Shown: positions 31,739-42,250 of the stretch, piece after piece
How positions within the stretch are numbered: position 1 is the first letter of the stretch
Layout of the letters: each line of letters begins with the position of its first letter
Assembly (NCBI GenBank): GCA_023525715.1
Contig: CM042016.1
Span: forward strand, 77,058,382-77,122,381
Reading direction: 5' to 3'
Length of the DNA stretch: 64,000 nucleotides
DNA from: Cichorium intybus
Taxonomy: Eukaryota > Streptophyta > Magnoliopsida > Asterales > Asteraceae
Made by a program: the position numbers and the translations under genes
Notes under the pieces: model-generated
The model's database searches: none
What the model was told of the DNA's origin: nothing
The model's input: the letters and a program-made list of their open reading frames with translations, nothing else

Positions 31739-33008
31739 GTGTAACGTCCCAAATTTTTTTTGAATAACCATCATATATTATAAATCCATAATTCAAAAAT
31801 ATAATTTTAAGTTATCCAAAAAGAAAATAAGTAGCGGAAGTAACATCCCAGAAAACATATTATAAGTTTATATTATTAGAATTCATAAAATCCTTAAGGA
31901 ATCTCCATGAAATGTGTGTCGATAGTAGTCAAACAGGTGCCTTCCCCTTGTCAACCCCAAACGGTCCTTAAAATATGAAAATCAACAACGGAAAAGTGTA
32001 AATGCTTAGTGAGCCTACACTGAGCCTACACTGCACTCACACATTATAACAATCACATCCATACACATAGCATTTTTAAACATTAACAAAAATACAACAA
32101 AACTAAACTTAACATAGACATAATCACATTATTCCTAAAACATGTATTGTTGGTACCAACTCCTATGTGCGGGCCGGTTCCTGTAGGGCTGTGCCCGGTA
32201 CCTCCGTCACTGACCACGTCACCACTGTTCTTCAAGGTCAGCCTTGTCCACTTCACCGCCGTTCTTCATAGACAAACTTACATATGTGTATATTGCCCAC
32301 TTCACCACCGTACTTCATGGACAACGCATACATACCACATAATACATATCACATTATTGAAAAGATATAAGCATATAAACGCAGAATATATAACACATTA
32401 CATGCACCATTACTATAATAGCTAAGTCAGTGTAACTCACCTCGAGAAATATCCACGTATCAACGATAGCATGTACTATAAGAAACTCACTCAGAACAAC
32501 CCACAAACATTGGTAAAGATCCCCGTTTAGAGTTTGTCTTAAATCCGTCACACATTATCCTTTATTTTATGATACTTTTTTATTCCTCTTTTGTTGTTTA
32601 TTAAATCCTTAGACATAATAATTAAGTCATGAGTTTCTGGTGTTTTAGGGTCCATTTGGAACCCTTTTGAGAGGTACATTAAAATTTGATGCATCAAAGT
32701 TCCTAATTCCATTTTTATAAAAATTTGTAGATTAAGTCCTTAGGTTGTTAAATACCCAAGACAGTTGTATTTAGGCTTAACACTTTATATTATATCAATA
32801 AAAAATAATAACTTTTATTTATATTAACTACGCATTGTTGTTTATAAAATTATTGTTTTTGAAATTAAATATTAGGTTTAGTCCATTTCATATATACCAG
32901 CGTTAAACAAGTGCACAGTATTCCTAGCGCATCGGAAAAATTGCTAATTTAAGTTTATAAATGAAATCATACAACTAAAACCATTCTTAGATTCTATTAT
33001 AATTAGTA
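31739..33008 (-). repeat. Ty3 LTR-like sequence, probably solo or truncated
   Basis: It begins TGTAACGTCCCAAATTTT and follows the gypsy 1 LTR plan: a CTTCCCCTTGTCA block, then a TTAGTGAGCC block. An array of about three CACTTCACCRCCGT units (32205-32330) follows. GAGCCTACACT is doubled at 32011-32032. The outer edge is not certain and no internal domain or primer site is next to it. Confidence 0.5.
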
Positions 33009-33060
33009 CTAGTGGGAGCTCGTGCTCCGCACGGGTTCATGATTGATGGAGCACGAGTCC
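33009..33060 (-). other. Helitron-type 3' terminus with inverted repeats
   Basis: CTCGTGCTCC at 33020-33029 and GGAGCACGAG at 33049-33058 are perfect 10-bp inverted repeats. Within this, CGTGC-GGA-GCACG can form the small terminal hairpin on the minus strand, followed by CTAG. Confidence 0.55.
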
Positions 33061-33364
33061 GGATAAATACAAAAAGAAACAGCATAATCTGCCGAAGAAT
33101 AGCACTGTCATAATTAGGTTGATTTTCCACAAGTTACAAATATAATAACCGGCTTTGGGCTATCTATATTTTTTGGCAACTGCAAATCCAACCTGTAATT
33201 TTTGTACAATAATATGATTAAGGTAAATGTAAAAAACCATAAATTGTGTTGGTATTTAAGTCAAAACTTTACATTACCTATTTCTAGCTTGATCTCCATA
33301 AACTATGCATCTTCGAATTTCGGTTGAAAAGAAATACTGATATAAAATGCAAAAAGATAACAAT

Positions 33365-33633
33365 TACACCAACTTTGCAGCTTCTTGGAACTTTGCAGTT
33401 TGCATAACACCTAAAGCTTGTTGCAACTTTGCAGTTTCTTGGGCTTTTGTCTCTTCCAATTCAGTCTATAAAAACAGTTAAAAGATCAATAAACTTTGAA
33501 GTTGAAGACATTAAGTGAAAATTTACGATTTTACCCTCAGTCATTTCTCCAACTGCAAACGCCATATAAGTTCTTTGACACGTTTCTCTAATTTGTCCTT
33601 TGCCTCTATGAGAGCCCCTGTCTCTCTTGCAGC
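33365..33633 (-). pseudogene. Myosin XI coiled-coil fragment (two exons)
   Basis: Exon 33535-33633 reads A-A-R-E-T-G-A-L-I-E-A-K-D-K-L-E-K-R-V and WRLQLEK-stop-LR, the wording of the plant myosin XI coiled coil right after its IQ motifs. A 69-bp GT-AG intron (33466-33534) follows, then TELEETKAQETAKLQQALG. One codon expected as arginine is TGA. The parent is an actin-based organelle motor. Only about 65 residues of more than 1,500 are here, with intron kept, so it was copied as DNA. Confidence 0.72.
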
Positions 33634-33708
33634 CTGAACATTTTACAAAAATAAGTCACCAAAATTGCTGTAAATAGCAATGTACTTTATTCTTTTTTAT
33701 CAATAATA

Positions 33709-34022
33709 GCAATCAAGATTTAAGATAAAGACTTTAAAATCACCCAAAATAAATATGCATCAAGGTTCAAGGTACAGACCTTAAAATTACCCAAAATCAA
33801 TCAAGATTCAAGATGAAGACTTTTAAAGTACCCAAAATCAATCATTCAAGATATAGACTATAAAACTACCCAAAATCAATATGCATTTGATTCAAGTCTC
33901 AAGATAAAGACTTTAAAATTACCCAAAATCAATATGAATGAAGATTCAAGATAAACGCTTTAAAATTACACAAAATCAATATGCATCAAGATTCAAGATA
34001 AAGACTTTAAAACGACCCAAAA
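33709..34022. repeat. Minisatellite, about seven imperfect copies
   Basis: The unit is roughly 40-55 bp and centres on CAAGATAAAGACTTTAAAAT, ACCCAAAATCAATATGCAT. It lies between the myosin and helicase fragments on the Helitron-like element. Copies vary at several positions and in length. Confidence 0.85.
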
Positions 34023-34040
34023 TCTGACTCTATGAAATAC

Positions 34041-34557
34041 CTGATTCTGTGAAACAGCATTCAAGATTGCATTTTTTTCTTTGTAAGCAGCGAGATTTTT
34101 ACGTAACTGTAGCATCCTCCAACCATCTGAAGATTCCTATAAAAAAGAACATTTGTCATGATAAATTATATGTGTAGAACTACTTTTTATTTTAAATAAA
34201 ATATAAATAAAGTATTGAAACTGCCAAGCTTTTTGTTCTGTGTGCAATTGCACACTCCTTCTCCAAAGAAGTTTCTCAATTGCAGCCTTGCTTTATGATG
34301 ACAACTCTGGTTGTTCAGACAGTCCTTCATCATTATTAATACTACCATTACTACTTGTTCTTGAAATCAAATTATCTTGAGACCCTTTTATAGTTTTAGC
34401 CTTATAAGCAAGGTATTCTTTCAAATGAGCTTCCACTCTCCTTTATAACCATTGAGGTAAGGCCACTTCCCTCTGTGGGCGTTTATCATCAAGATCAAAT
34501 CGATTGTTTGGTAATAGAACTTTGCTAATGACAAGCACTTTAACATACAAATGGCTG
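34041..34557 (-). pseudogene. DExH-box RNA helicase fragment (two exons)
   Basis: The upstream exon (about 34223-34557) reads VLVISKVLLPNNRFDLDDKR, P-Q-R-E-V-A-L-P-Q-W-L, then a stop and RRVEAHLKEYL, and later LLWRRSVQLHTEQKAWQ. The next exon (34041-34136) reads DGWRMLQLRKNLAAYKEKNA and ends A-V-S-Q-N-Q at a clean GT donor, just before the place where these helicases have their ATP-binding loop. This is the N-terminal region of plant DExH3/5-type helicases. Two in-frame stops and the missing helicase core make it non-functional. Confidence 0.75.
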
Positions 34558-35507
34558 TCAATAATTAAAGAGAAAAGGTTATTTTCGTAAATAATTAGGA
34601 ATACTCGTATTGTTCACTCTTGAGATGGTGTTAGTACTTGTACAAACCCATGCTAGTTGCTAGGGTTGAAATTTGTTCATAGTCACGTCTGTCTTTTTTT
34701 CCCTTGACACGATTTCTTGTTTATCATTGCTCTTCAGTAGTGTTGTTAGCTTCCACTTCCATGAATCTAAATCAGAGGTGGAAACACCCTGGAAATATAA
34801 AACTAATTTCCAGTTAGCTTTTTACCAATATGATTATGTTTCTTGCAATGTTATAACCAATAAAGGTTGTTCAAGGACAACTTTAGTAGATCATGGAGAA
34901 CAGAAAAACAAAAGTGCATAACATACTTCTTTGAAATCTCACTAACAATCCCCCCTACAAGCCATTAGCCATTTAAAAATTAGAATATCATGTGATGTTG
35001 TAATCTCTCTATGATTTCTTCAGTTCTTGCCCGTTTTATAATTCATTCTTATTTCTTCCTATGATTACTTGTAATTGCAGCCAGTGATGGTCCACCTGAG
35101 GGTTTTAGAACCATAGCGCTGACTATCACTTAAAAAAGACACAAAAATCAAAGTGAACTGAGGAAGGCAGCATGTTACGTAACTTCAAGTTTGACATGAA
35201 CTTGGTTAAAAAAATCAAAATCAAATTATGTACTAAAGAAGTTTAACTATGGAGAACTTACATAAAAATCAAGGGAAGTTTAACTGTGGAGACACTAAGT
35301 TAACCTATCTACCCTTCTTTTTCTTTCCAACACCTATAACATAAAACTTGATGAATAGTGTTAAAATTAATGAATATTGTTAAATTTGTTTTTTGGAATG
35401 TAAGGGTAAAATGGTCATCTAGACTCATTTAGACAGGTTATACAGTCTAGAAAAGAAACCAACTTTATAAAGTATGCAATACATTGTGACAAAAAATGTA
35501 AATAAAC
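34558..35507. other. Helitron-like interior without recognised gene
   Basis: AT-rich. TGTAATTGCAG at about 35070 looks like a splice acceptor on the plus strand but leads into no frame I recognise. It contains the left arm of a 32-bp inverted repeat at 35302. Confidence 0.5.
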
Positions 35508-35752
35508 CTTGTCACCATCTTTAACAAACTTGTAATCCATCAATTTGACAACAGGGGTCTGCAGCTGGAGACAATATAACCTACAAAAAACATAAAAATA
35601 CTTTAAAAATGGGGGAAAATGGATTTAACATATGGTTGTAAAAGAAGCCCAAATAACAAAATATCATGTAACACAATAAATTACTCCAAAGCTGTCAGAA
35701 ACACCAAAGCTGGCTTACAAGTGTTGGAAAGAAAAAGAAGGGTAGATAGGTT
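35302..35752. repeat. Perfect 32-bp inverted repeat with 387-bp spacer
   Basis: The arm at 35302-35333 (AACCTATCTACCC... to TTTCCAACAC) is the exact reverse complement of 35721-35752. The right arm lies in the intron just downstream of G-beta exon B. Confidence 0.93.
35508..35580 (-). pseudogene. Unidentified 73-bp exon-like fragment
   Basis: It is bounded by TTTTTTGTAG and AAG|GTTTATT. One frame is open (LYCLQLQTPVVKLMDYKFVK, D-G-D-K). I do not recognise the parent gene. It could be an exon of another captured gene lying inside what was the next intron of the G-beta fragment. Confidence 0.45.
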
Positions 35753-35770
35753 TGGTGTTTCTATATTTAC

Positions 35771-36646
35771 CTCAGCCAAAAGAGTATCCCATACAAAGCA
35801 ATCGCCATTAGAGTAGCTAGCAAAGAGCAAACGCCCAGATATGGAAAATGCAATAAAAGTGACAATAGGCGTGTTGTTGTTGTTATCATTTTTCTGTGGG
35901 TGAGAGTAGACTTGGAGTTGGTGTCCTGTTCTAATGTCAAAAAGTCTACAAGTTCCATCATCTGAACTCGTTCGAAATATATTTCCATCAGAGAAAAACT
36001 TCACGGAATTAACATCGCCCTCGTGCCCGTGAAATGTTCTTACTACCCGGCTTGCTACCCGAGTGTCCCAAAGACGGGCAGTTGCATCACAAGAACCAGA
36101 AACAAACATTCTTGAGTTTGATCCATTGATTGATACACTGAAATAATCAACAACATATATAACAAATTTAAAAAGGTAGTGTATGGAATGATGCAATCAG
36201 GTGTGAATAAAAACAAATTACCTCACGACATCAGCAGTATGCCCTGATTGAAACTCCCCTCCAAACACAGAAGTTCTTAACCCTATAGTTATATGCCATA
36301 ATACACATGTGTGATCATCAGAACTAGTTATTAACCGAGTATCATCATCCGGAACATACTGACAAGAGGACACATAACCCTTGTGTCCACTAACCATTCT
36401 TGATACTGGTATATTACCATCTTTGTCAAGTGGTGAGCTAAGATTAAAGATGGAACAAACACTATCAAGGCCACCACAAGCAACTGACTGTCCACTTGGA
36501 GAAAAAGCACATGTCATAACCCAAGCACATGGGAGTTTAATTGCATGAGTTTCCTGACTTGTGAGGGCGTTCCAAACTATTAACCTTCCATCTTGTGATG
36601 CACTGACTATACGATTCTTTTCAGGAGTCCAATCTAGTGAATACAC
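35771..36646 (-). pseudogene. AGB1: G-protein beta subunit (WD40) fragment, two exons
   Basis: Exon A (36222-36646) reads V-Y-S-L-D-W-T-P-E-K-N-R-I-V-S-A-S-Q-D-G-R and continues through three WD40 repeats to G-H-T-A-D-V. An 84-bp GT-AG intron (36138-36221) leads in phase to exon B (35771-36137) with GSCDATARLWDTR, FHGHEGDVNSVKFF and FVWDTLLAE. This is the middle of the plant heterotrimeric G-protein beta subunit. The N-terminal coiled coil, first repeat and last repeat are missing. The two exons themselves have no stop. Introns are retained, so it is a DNA-level capture, not a retrocopy. The intact parent gene should be elsewhere in the genome. Confidence 0.85.
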
Positions 36647-36889
36647 CTGGATTTAAATATAGATGATGCATGTTCAGAGATAAGAAATAATCATAAACTT
36701 AGAAGAATAAGGAAAAAGAGAATGTTGCATATGCACTAACTGTGGTCTGTGCACACTACATCTTCCCTTGATTTCTATGTTGGATACGATGTATTGTAGT
36801 AAATTATATAGAATCTACAGTAGAATCGCTACCTCTTCAATTTAAATAACATAGAATAGTGTCTGAAGTTAGTTAAAAATAATACCGAT

Positions 36890-37361
36890 AATCTCTTCGG
36901 TGGCGGTATTGATGATTTTGAGGTGTGCGTATGCAGCGAGTAATTTCGACTACCGAAATACGGTTGCTAAAAGCTTTAAACTCGGTTACTGTAGCAATCG
37001 ACGGTGGCTGAAAATTAGGCGGCCACTCGTCCACGGGGGCTGATGGGGCACCGGCGGTAGATTGCGACGACCCATGATCGCAATAGAAGGTCCATGTTTC
37101 CCCAATTCTGCAAGCCTGTCAACAATCCCACTTCCCACTTCAATATATCTCCCTTGAACGACGACTCCATTTGTTAAAATCCACAGAGTGATCCGGGAAG
37201 CAGACGCGAAATCGAGGGAGAGAGTGATGAAAGCGGTGGTCTAGAAGAGCGGCGGTGGAGAAGACTGAGGAGGGAATGGTGGGAATTGCAAAAGCGGTGG
37301 AAGGTTGTAGAAGAATAAACCGGCCCAGATCCAGTGGACAAAAAAAACCCGTGCGTAACAA
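36890..37361 (-). pseudogene. Unrecognised gene fragment, minus strand
   Basis: Two short open frames suggest coding origin: 37140-37361 (serine- and phenylalanine-rich, resembling an organelle targeting leader) and a frame across about 36900-37130 containing VDEWPPNFQPPSIATVTEFK. Neither matches a family I can name. GC content is higher than in the flanks, as expected for captured exons. Confidence 0.35.
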
Positions 37362-38445
37362 ATGGGAAAAAAGACGTACACCCTATGACCAAAATTCACG
37401 CAAATTAAATATATATATAAATATAAATGTTATAAAAGCCATTAATAATTTGCTATAACCTGTTATTCCAAATTTATGACATGTATTTGGAGTTGGGTTA
37501 ATATCAATACAAAAATGAGTTGTATTAACATCAATTCAAAAATGACGTACACATGGGGATACATGTCGGACAAAAGAGTCGTCTTTATCCCCATTATTAT
37601 TATACCAAATATTAACACCAAAACCAGAGCAATACGTATTCAAGTGCACTAAACTGAAAATCTCCTTGGGCACACTCAAGCTATTGGCTGGGACGGACAC
37701 CATCACCCACAACTTCACCAATGGTGTTTAAGCGATGACATCCAGGTGGCCTGCCGGTGGTAGTGAGGTACGCACAACCAGAAAATAAAGGTACCAACCA
37801 AGGATTCTGCACTAATCTCTCTCTACTCGTTGCTCTCTCTTGGCAAAAGGGAGGAAAAGTACACAAGTAAAATGGAAGCGTTGCTAAACCGGCATTGATC
37901 GATTATGTGGGTCGATAGAACTTAACGGAAGAATTAAATGGGTGCGATAAGTTGAAGAAGGAGAATCGTTTTTCCTCTTGTACCGACGGGTCAAAAGGAT
38001 CAGAAAAGGGTTTTGGCAAAACAGCCCCCACAGGTTTCCTCAAATGACACTCTAACCCCTGAACATCCAACCATTAATATTAGGAATTTCCAACTTGACA
38101 TTTTACACCCTTAGATAGTTTGCAACTAGTTATTATTTAGGATATGACTTTAATTTAATTCTTTTTTTACATAATAGTTATTAATTTAACTACTTTCCTT
38201 ATTTATGTATTTTGTTTAATTAGTATTATATTTCTTTGGTTTATAAATAAAAAATGAGGAAATACGAAAAATATGGTAAAAAGGAAACGGGCGTTACAAC
38301 TCGTCAAGCCTTGCCATCACTCGTAGCAGAAATATCTGAAATAGTTTTAAAGGAAATGGTAAGCACAAAACTTAGTAAATTCCAACACATACACAACACA
38401 TCAGTTGCACATGCTCTACTCTTGTCAAGAAGAATACAACACATA
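37362..38445. other. Stretch without recognised feature
   Basis: About 1.1 kb. Contains short frames only. The right end of the Helitron-like element should fall in or near this stretch, but I cannot place it. Confidence 0.45.
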
Positions 38446-38596
38446 TGTTAGGTATTTGATTGTGTCAAAGATTCTTTTATCCGAAGTCTGAAGTACCTGT
38501 CCGAAGTCTTGGTTGATCCGAAGATGGATGTTTTGAAGACAGAGGTTATATGTAACTTATTTCCTTGATTATCTAGGTTTTGTAATAGTTATCTTT
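38446..38596 (+). repeat. Copia 5 5' LTR, left part
   Basis: It begins TGTTAGGTATTTG and contains repeated CCGAAGTCT/CCGAAGATG motifs. It is cut at TCTTT (38592-38596) by gypsy 3. The right part is 46409-46624, which would give an LTR of about 360 bp. Confidence 0.65.
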
Positions 38597-40246
38597 TGTA
38601 ACACCCAGTTTCTGATCTCCAAAATACACCAATAATTACTCATTATAACCACAAGGGTTTATGGTGTAATCAAAGTTAAGCAACAGAAGCACAAGTAGTT
38701 ATCAAAAGAACAAGTATTTATACAAACATGTCCTAAAAACCGAGTTACAAAAGACCATTTTACAAAAAAACTATACACAAGTTTCAAAAGAGTGTATTAT
38801 AGATTTCACAAAAAACCAAATATGTCTAGTCCTAAAGTCAAGACGATTTATCCCTCTGCAATCTTCTTTCCACTGTCACCTATAACACATACAACACAAA
38901 TAATACTTATGAGCTAATTAAGCTTAGTGAGAAATTATGCAAGTTTTAGTGATCAACCATTAGTTTTCCAAAAATTATTATAATACTCAATAACTACTAA
39001 CATGTAAACTCATTGACCTCATTCTCTTTGACTATCTCAGCCAAATATCGTGTTCATTCACACTATATACTCATATGTATAACAAGAATTCTCAATCTTG
39101 TATCACTCATACTAACTGGTTATCTCAACCAATTAGAACTTCAAGTAACACAAGTTCATAACAGTCCAATCATAAAAAAATCAATTAGAACTACTCACCT
39201 GATGTTTGTTCAGTTCGTGATCCACCCGTGCCTCGTGTATCTCCTTCCCTCCTATGTGTATCAACTGTAAAATTTACACCACATATCATATCTCTAACTT
39301 CATGAGATATCTCAATAACATCTAACTCAATGAACCAAGGAATCAATAGATGACAAAGGTTACAAACAGTGGATAACAATTGCTATCAAACCGCAGCTCC
39401 AAATTTCCAAGTTTTTCTCATTTAGTGATCAAAAATACAATCAATATAACATCCATAGCTAAAGAAGCTTATACCAACAACCTAATAACATCTTATATAA
39501 CAAATCACAGAAATTTCACAACTTATCAACTAGGGTTTAAAACCCTAAAACACATAATCAACTCACCTCGTTAGTTTAGAGACTAAGAACATGTTCACGA
39601 TGTTAGACTCGACTCCTTTATGCTTTCTATAACAACTCTTGGCTCAATTTAAAGTAAATTTACTCAAATCACACTAGTTGCAGGTTTTCACCCATATCAA
39701 CCACAACTAGCTCAAACCCAACAATAATCAACAAGAAATTCGAAGCTAGTACATAAGATATTACCTTTTAACTGTAAGGTGTTGAATTCTAACTTCAATT
39801 CTTGAGTTATGGGCTTCAAAATCGAGTTTAGGGGTTTGGAATTTAGTTTCTAGGGTTTTTGGGAGTGTTTTCACGAATTGGATTTTTCCCCAAATGAAGA
39901 AAACTTAACTTTAAAAAGTGGGTCTGTACGCGTAACACGGCCCATGTTAATGTAACACGGCCCGTGTAACTTACGAAATTCTTTAAAAATGGGTTTGCAG
40001 CAGAACACGACCCATGTTAATAAAACACGACCCATGTAAGTTACTAGATTCTCAAATAGTCCCAAAAAGCCTCCTACACGACCCGTGTAACTCCAACACG
40101 ACCCGTGTAACCTCTTTTGACATTTTTAAAGGTTTAAACTTCTCCTAATTGGTTTCTGATCATCCTAACTCATATAACAACCTAGATATTCTTAATTATA
40201 CTAAGAATGACTCAAACTTACTTACCGAAAGTATTACGGCATTACA
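38597..40246 (-). repeat. Gypsy 3 3' LTR (1,650 bp)
   Basis: Plus-strand edges are TGTAACACCCAG and CGGCATTACA. It keeps a palindromic array at 39923-40113 that the other LTR has lost. Confidence 0.93.
39923..40113. repeat. Array of six near-palindromic ACACGRCCCRTGT units
   Basis: AACACGGCCCATGTTAA, AACACGGCCCGTGTAAC, AACACGACCCATGTTAA, AACACGACCCATGTAAG, TACACGACCCGTGTAAC and AACACGACCCGTGTAAC are arranged as three close pairs. Each unit can fold on itself (ACACG/CGTGT). In the other LTR the whole array is missing. Confidence 0.9.
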
Positions 40247-40262
40247 AGTTATCTCCCCCTTC
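40247..40262 (-). other. Polypurine tract of gypsy 3
   Basis: The minus strand reads GAAGGGGGAGATAACT directly before the 3' LTR edge. Confidence 0.8.
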
Positions 40263-40459
40263 AAAAGATTTCGTCCTCGGAATCTCTTGAAATAAAAGAG
40301 GGTATTTAGATCGCATCTCTTCCTCGGGTTCCCATGTGACATCTGTGCCTCGGTGGTGTCTCCACTGTACTTTCACTATCCCGATCTCTTTATTTTGCAA
40401 CTTCTTGATCTTTTTATCTAAAATTTTCTCCGGTTGTTCTTGATATTGTAAGTTCTTAT
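40263..40459 (-). pseudogene. pol: Gypsy 3 chromodomain
   Basis: On the minus strand it reads I-L-D-K-K-I-K-K-L-Q-N-K-E-I-G-I-V-K-V-Q-W then RGTDVTWEPEEEMRSKYP. This is the integrase C-terminal chromodomain; it is separated from the integrase frame by a TAG near 40460. It would direct integration to marked chromatin. Confidence 0.8.
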
Positions 40460-41640
40460 CTATTGGACCTCCGCCAAGGAAACTCGTGCAGACTCATCAT
40501 ATAAAGTCTTACGAAGATGTGATATATGAAAAACGTTATGAATTCCTCGTAATTCGTCAGGAAGTTCGAGTTTATAAGCTACAGCTCCCACTCGTTGTAT
40601 TATACGGAAAGGTCTGATAAACTGTGGACTCAATTTGCCTCGCTTACCAAATCGGATAATCCCTTTCCAAGGAGACACTTTTAACATTACTATGTCTCCA
40701 ATTTGAAATTCTAGTGGTTTCTTTTGTTTATCGGCATACTGCTTTTGACGTTGTTGATCAACTCTCATGTGCTCACGAATGCTTTTAATCTTTGCGTCAA
40801 TCGCTGTTATTATTTCAGGACCCGCTAGTGGCAAATGATCGTCCCAGCTACCTCCAAAATCAATCACTGAAGCTCTAAGCATATCTTCCAATGTATGTAT
40901 AGTTCTCTCTATTTGCCCATCAGTTTGTGGATGATAAGTCGTACTCATCAAGGCTTTGGTTCCCAAGTGTTTTTGAAAACTTTGCCAAAAATGTGAAGTA
41001 AAACGACTATCACGATCGAAGACTATCGAGGTGGGCACCCTGTGCAATCTCATCACTTCTCTAATATGAATCTCTGCTAGTTTGGACGCTTGGTAATCTT
41101 CTCATATAGGAATGAACTGTGCTGACTTGGTCAGCCTATCAACAATCACCCAAATAGAATCGAACCCTCGCGGAGTTCGAGGTAACTTAGTAATAAAGTC
41201 CATAGAAATCTCGTCCCACTTTTTCATCGGTATCGATAGTGGCTGCACTGACCCATATGGTCTCTGATGATTTGCCTTGACTTGTAAACAAGTCAGACAT
41301 TTCTCCACATATATCCCAACATCACGTTTCATTCCCGGCCACCAGTAAAATGGCTTTAGACTTCTATACATCTTTGTACTACCTGAATGGATTGAATACC
41401 GTGTACAATATGCATCTTCAAGTAACAGCTGTCTCGTTTCTCCGTGCCTTGGGACCCACACTCGTCCCTGAAAAGTCTTCACTCCTTGTGCATTTTCAAC
41501 TAGTTTATCTGTATAGCCAACCATTCTCTCACTCTTCATGTCATTGGCTTCTCTCTGGGCACGTTGAATCATTTCTGGTAATTTACTAACCACTCCCATT
41601 CGAGCTGAAACGACTCGAATAGGTGGTTCTTTTCGACTTA
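40460..41640 (-). pseudogene. pol: Gypsy 3 integrase (stop and internal deletion)
   Basis: 41102-41599 holds the end of RNase H, the zinc region (C-L-T-C-L-Q-V-K) and the first catalytic D in SMDFITKL. A TAG near 41102 follows. 40460-41056 holds FDRDSRFTSHFW and HPQTDGQIERTIHTL (second D and E) and the SH3-like end GDIVMLKVSPWKGIIRFGKR. The frame jumps from DDHLPL to A-G-P-E-I, so about 60 residues present in gypsy 2 (VEFSYNNSYH to D-T-Q-I-T) are deleted in frame. Confidence 0.9.
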
Positions 41641-42250
41641 ACGTGTCTGCTGCTACGTTTGCTATACCAGGATGGTAAACTAAACTATTTCACAATCATA
41701 GTCTTTCAACAGATCCATCCATCTTCGATGTCTCATATTCAACTCTTTTTGATCAAACAGATACTTTAGACTCTTGTGATCTGAATACACTTGGAATTTC
41801 ACACCATAAAGATAATGTCGCCAAATCTTCAATGCAAAAACAATGGCGGCTAACTCCAAATCATGCACAGGATACGCTTTCTCATGAGACTTGAATTGTT
41901 GAGATGCATACGCAATCACTCACCCCCTGCATTAGTACACACCCAAGACCAATTTGTGAAGCATCGATAAAAAGAACAAAGTCTTCTCCACCTTGAGGCA
42001 ATGCCAACACCGGGGCTTCACATAATGCATGCCTCAATATATCAAAGGCTTCTTGTTGTACTTCGGTCCAGATGAACTTTTCTGTCTTTCTGGTTAGCTT
42101 CGTTAAAGGCAATGCAATGCTCAAAATTTTTTCAACAAACCGCCTATAGTATCCAGCTAATCCCAAGAAGCTCCGAACCTCAGTCGGACTCTTGGGTGGT
42201 GCCCAACCCATAACCGCTAATATCTTGGCAGGATCTACTTTGACACCTTC
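41641..42250 (-). pseudogene. pol: Gypsy 3 RT thumb and RNase H
   Basis: It reads SFLGLAGYYRRF, then FVLFIDASQIGLGCVLMQ, with a frame change near 41925 and YSDHKSLKYLFDQKELNMRH afterwards. The acidic residues of RNase H are present. A further frame change near 41685 leads into HPG-type wording before integrase. Confidence 0.9.

Larger units (their letters stand above)
33009..37361 (-). mobile_element. Helitron-like element carrying host gene fragments (right end unresolved)
   Basis: On the minus strand the left edge reads CCCGTGCGGAGCACGAGC, then TCCCA and CTAG, with T as next host base. That fits a Helitron 3' end: a short hairpin 10 or so bases before CTRR, inserted before T. Inside are a minisatellite and exon-intron fragments of at least three unrelated genes, all on the same strand, a known habit of plant Helitrons. 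No Rep/helicase transposase is present, so it would be non-autonomous. The TC start should be a GA on the plus strand somewhere right of 37000; I could not identify it. Confidence 0.5.

Noticed and set aside
33709..34022. CRISPR-like repeat array
   Set aside because: Plant DNA; units are imperfect, of variable length and without constant spacers. It is a minisatellite.
34673..34921. 82-codon plus frame near captured fragments
   Set aside because: No recognisable domain, no splice context and opposite strand to all identified fragments.
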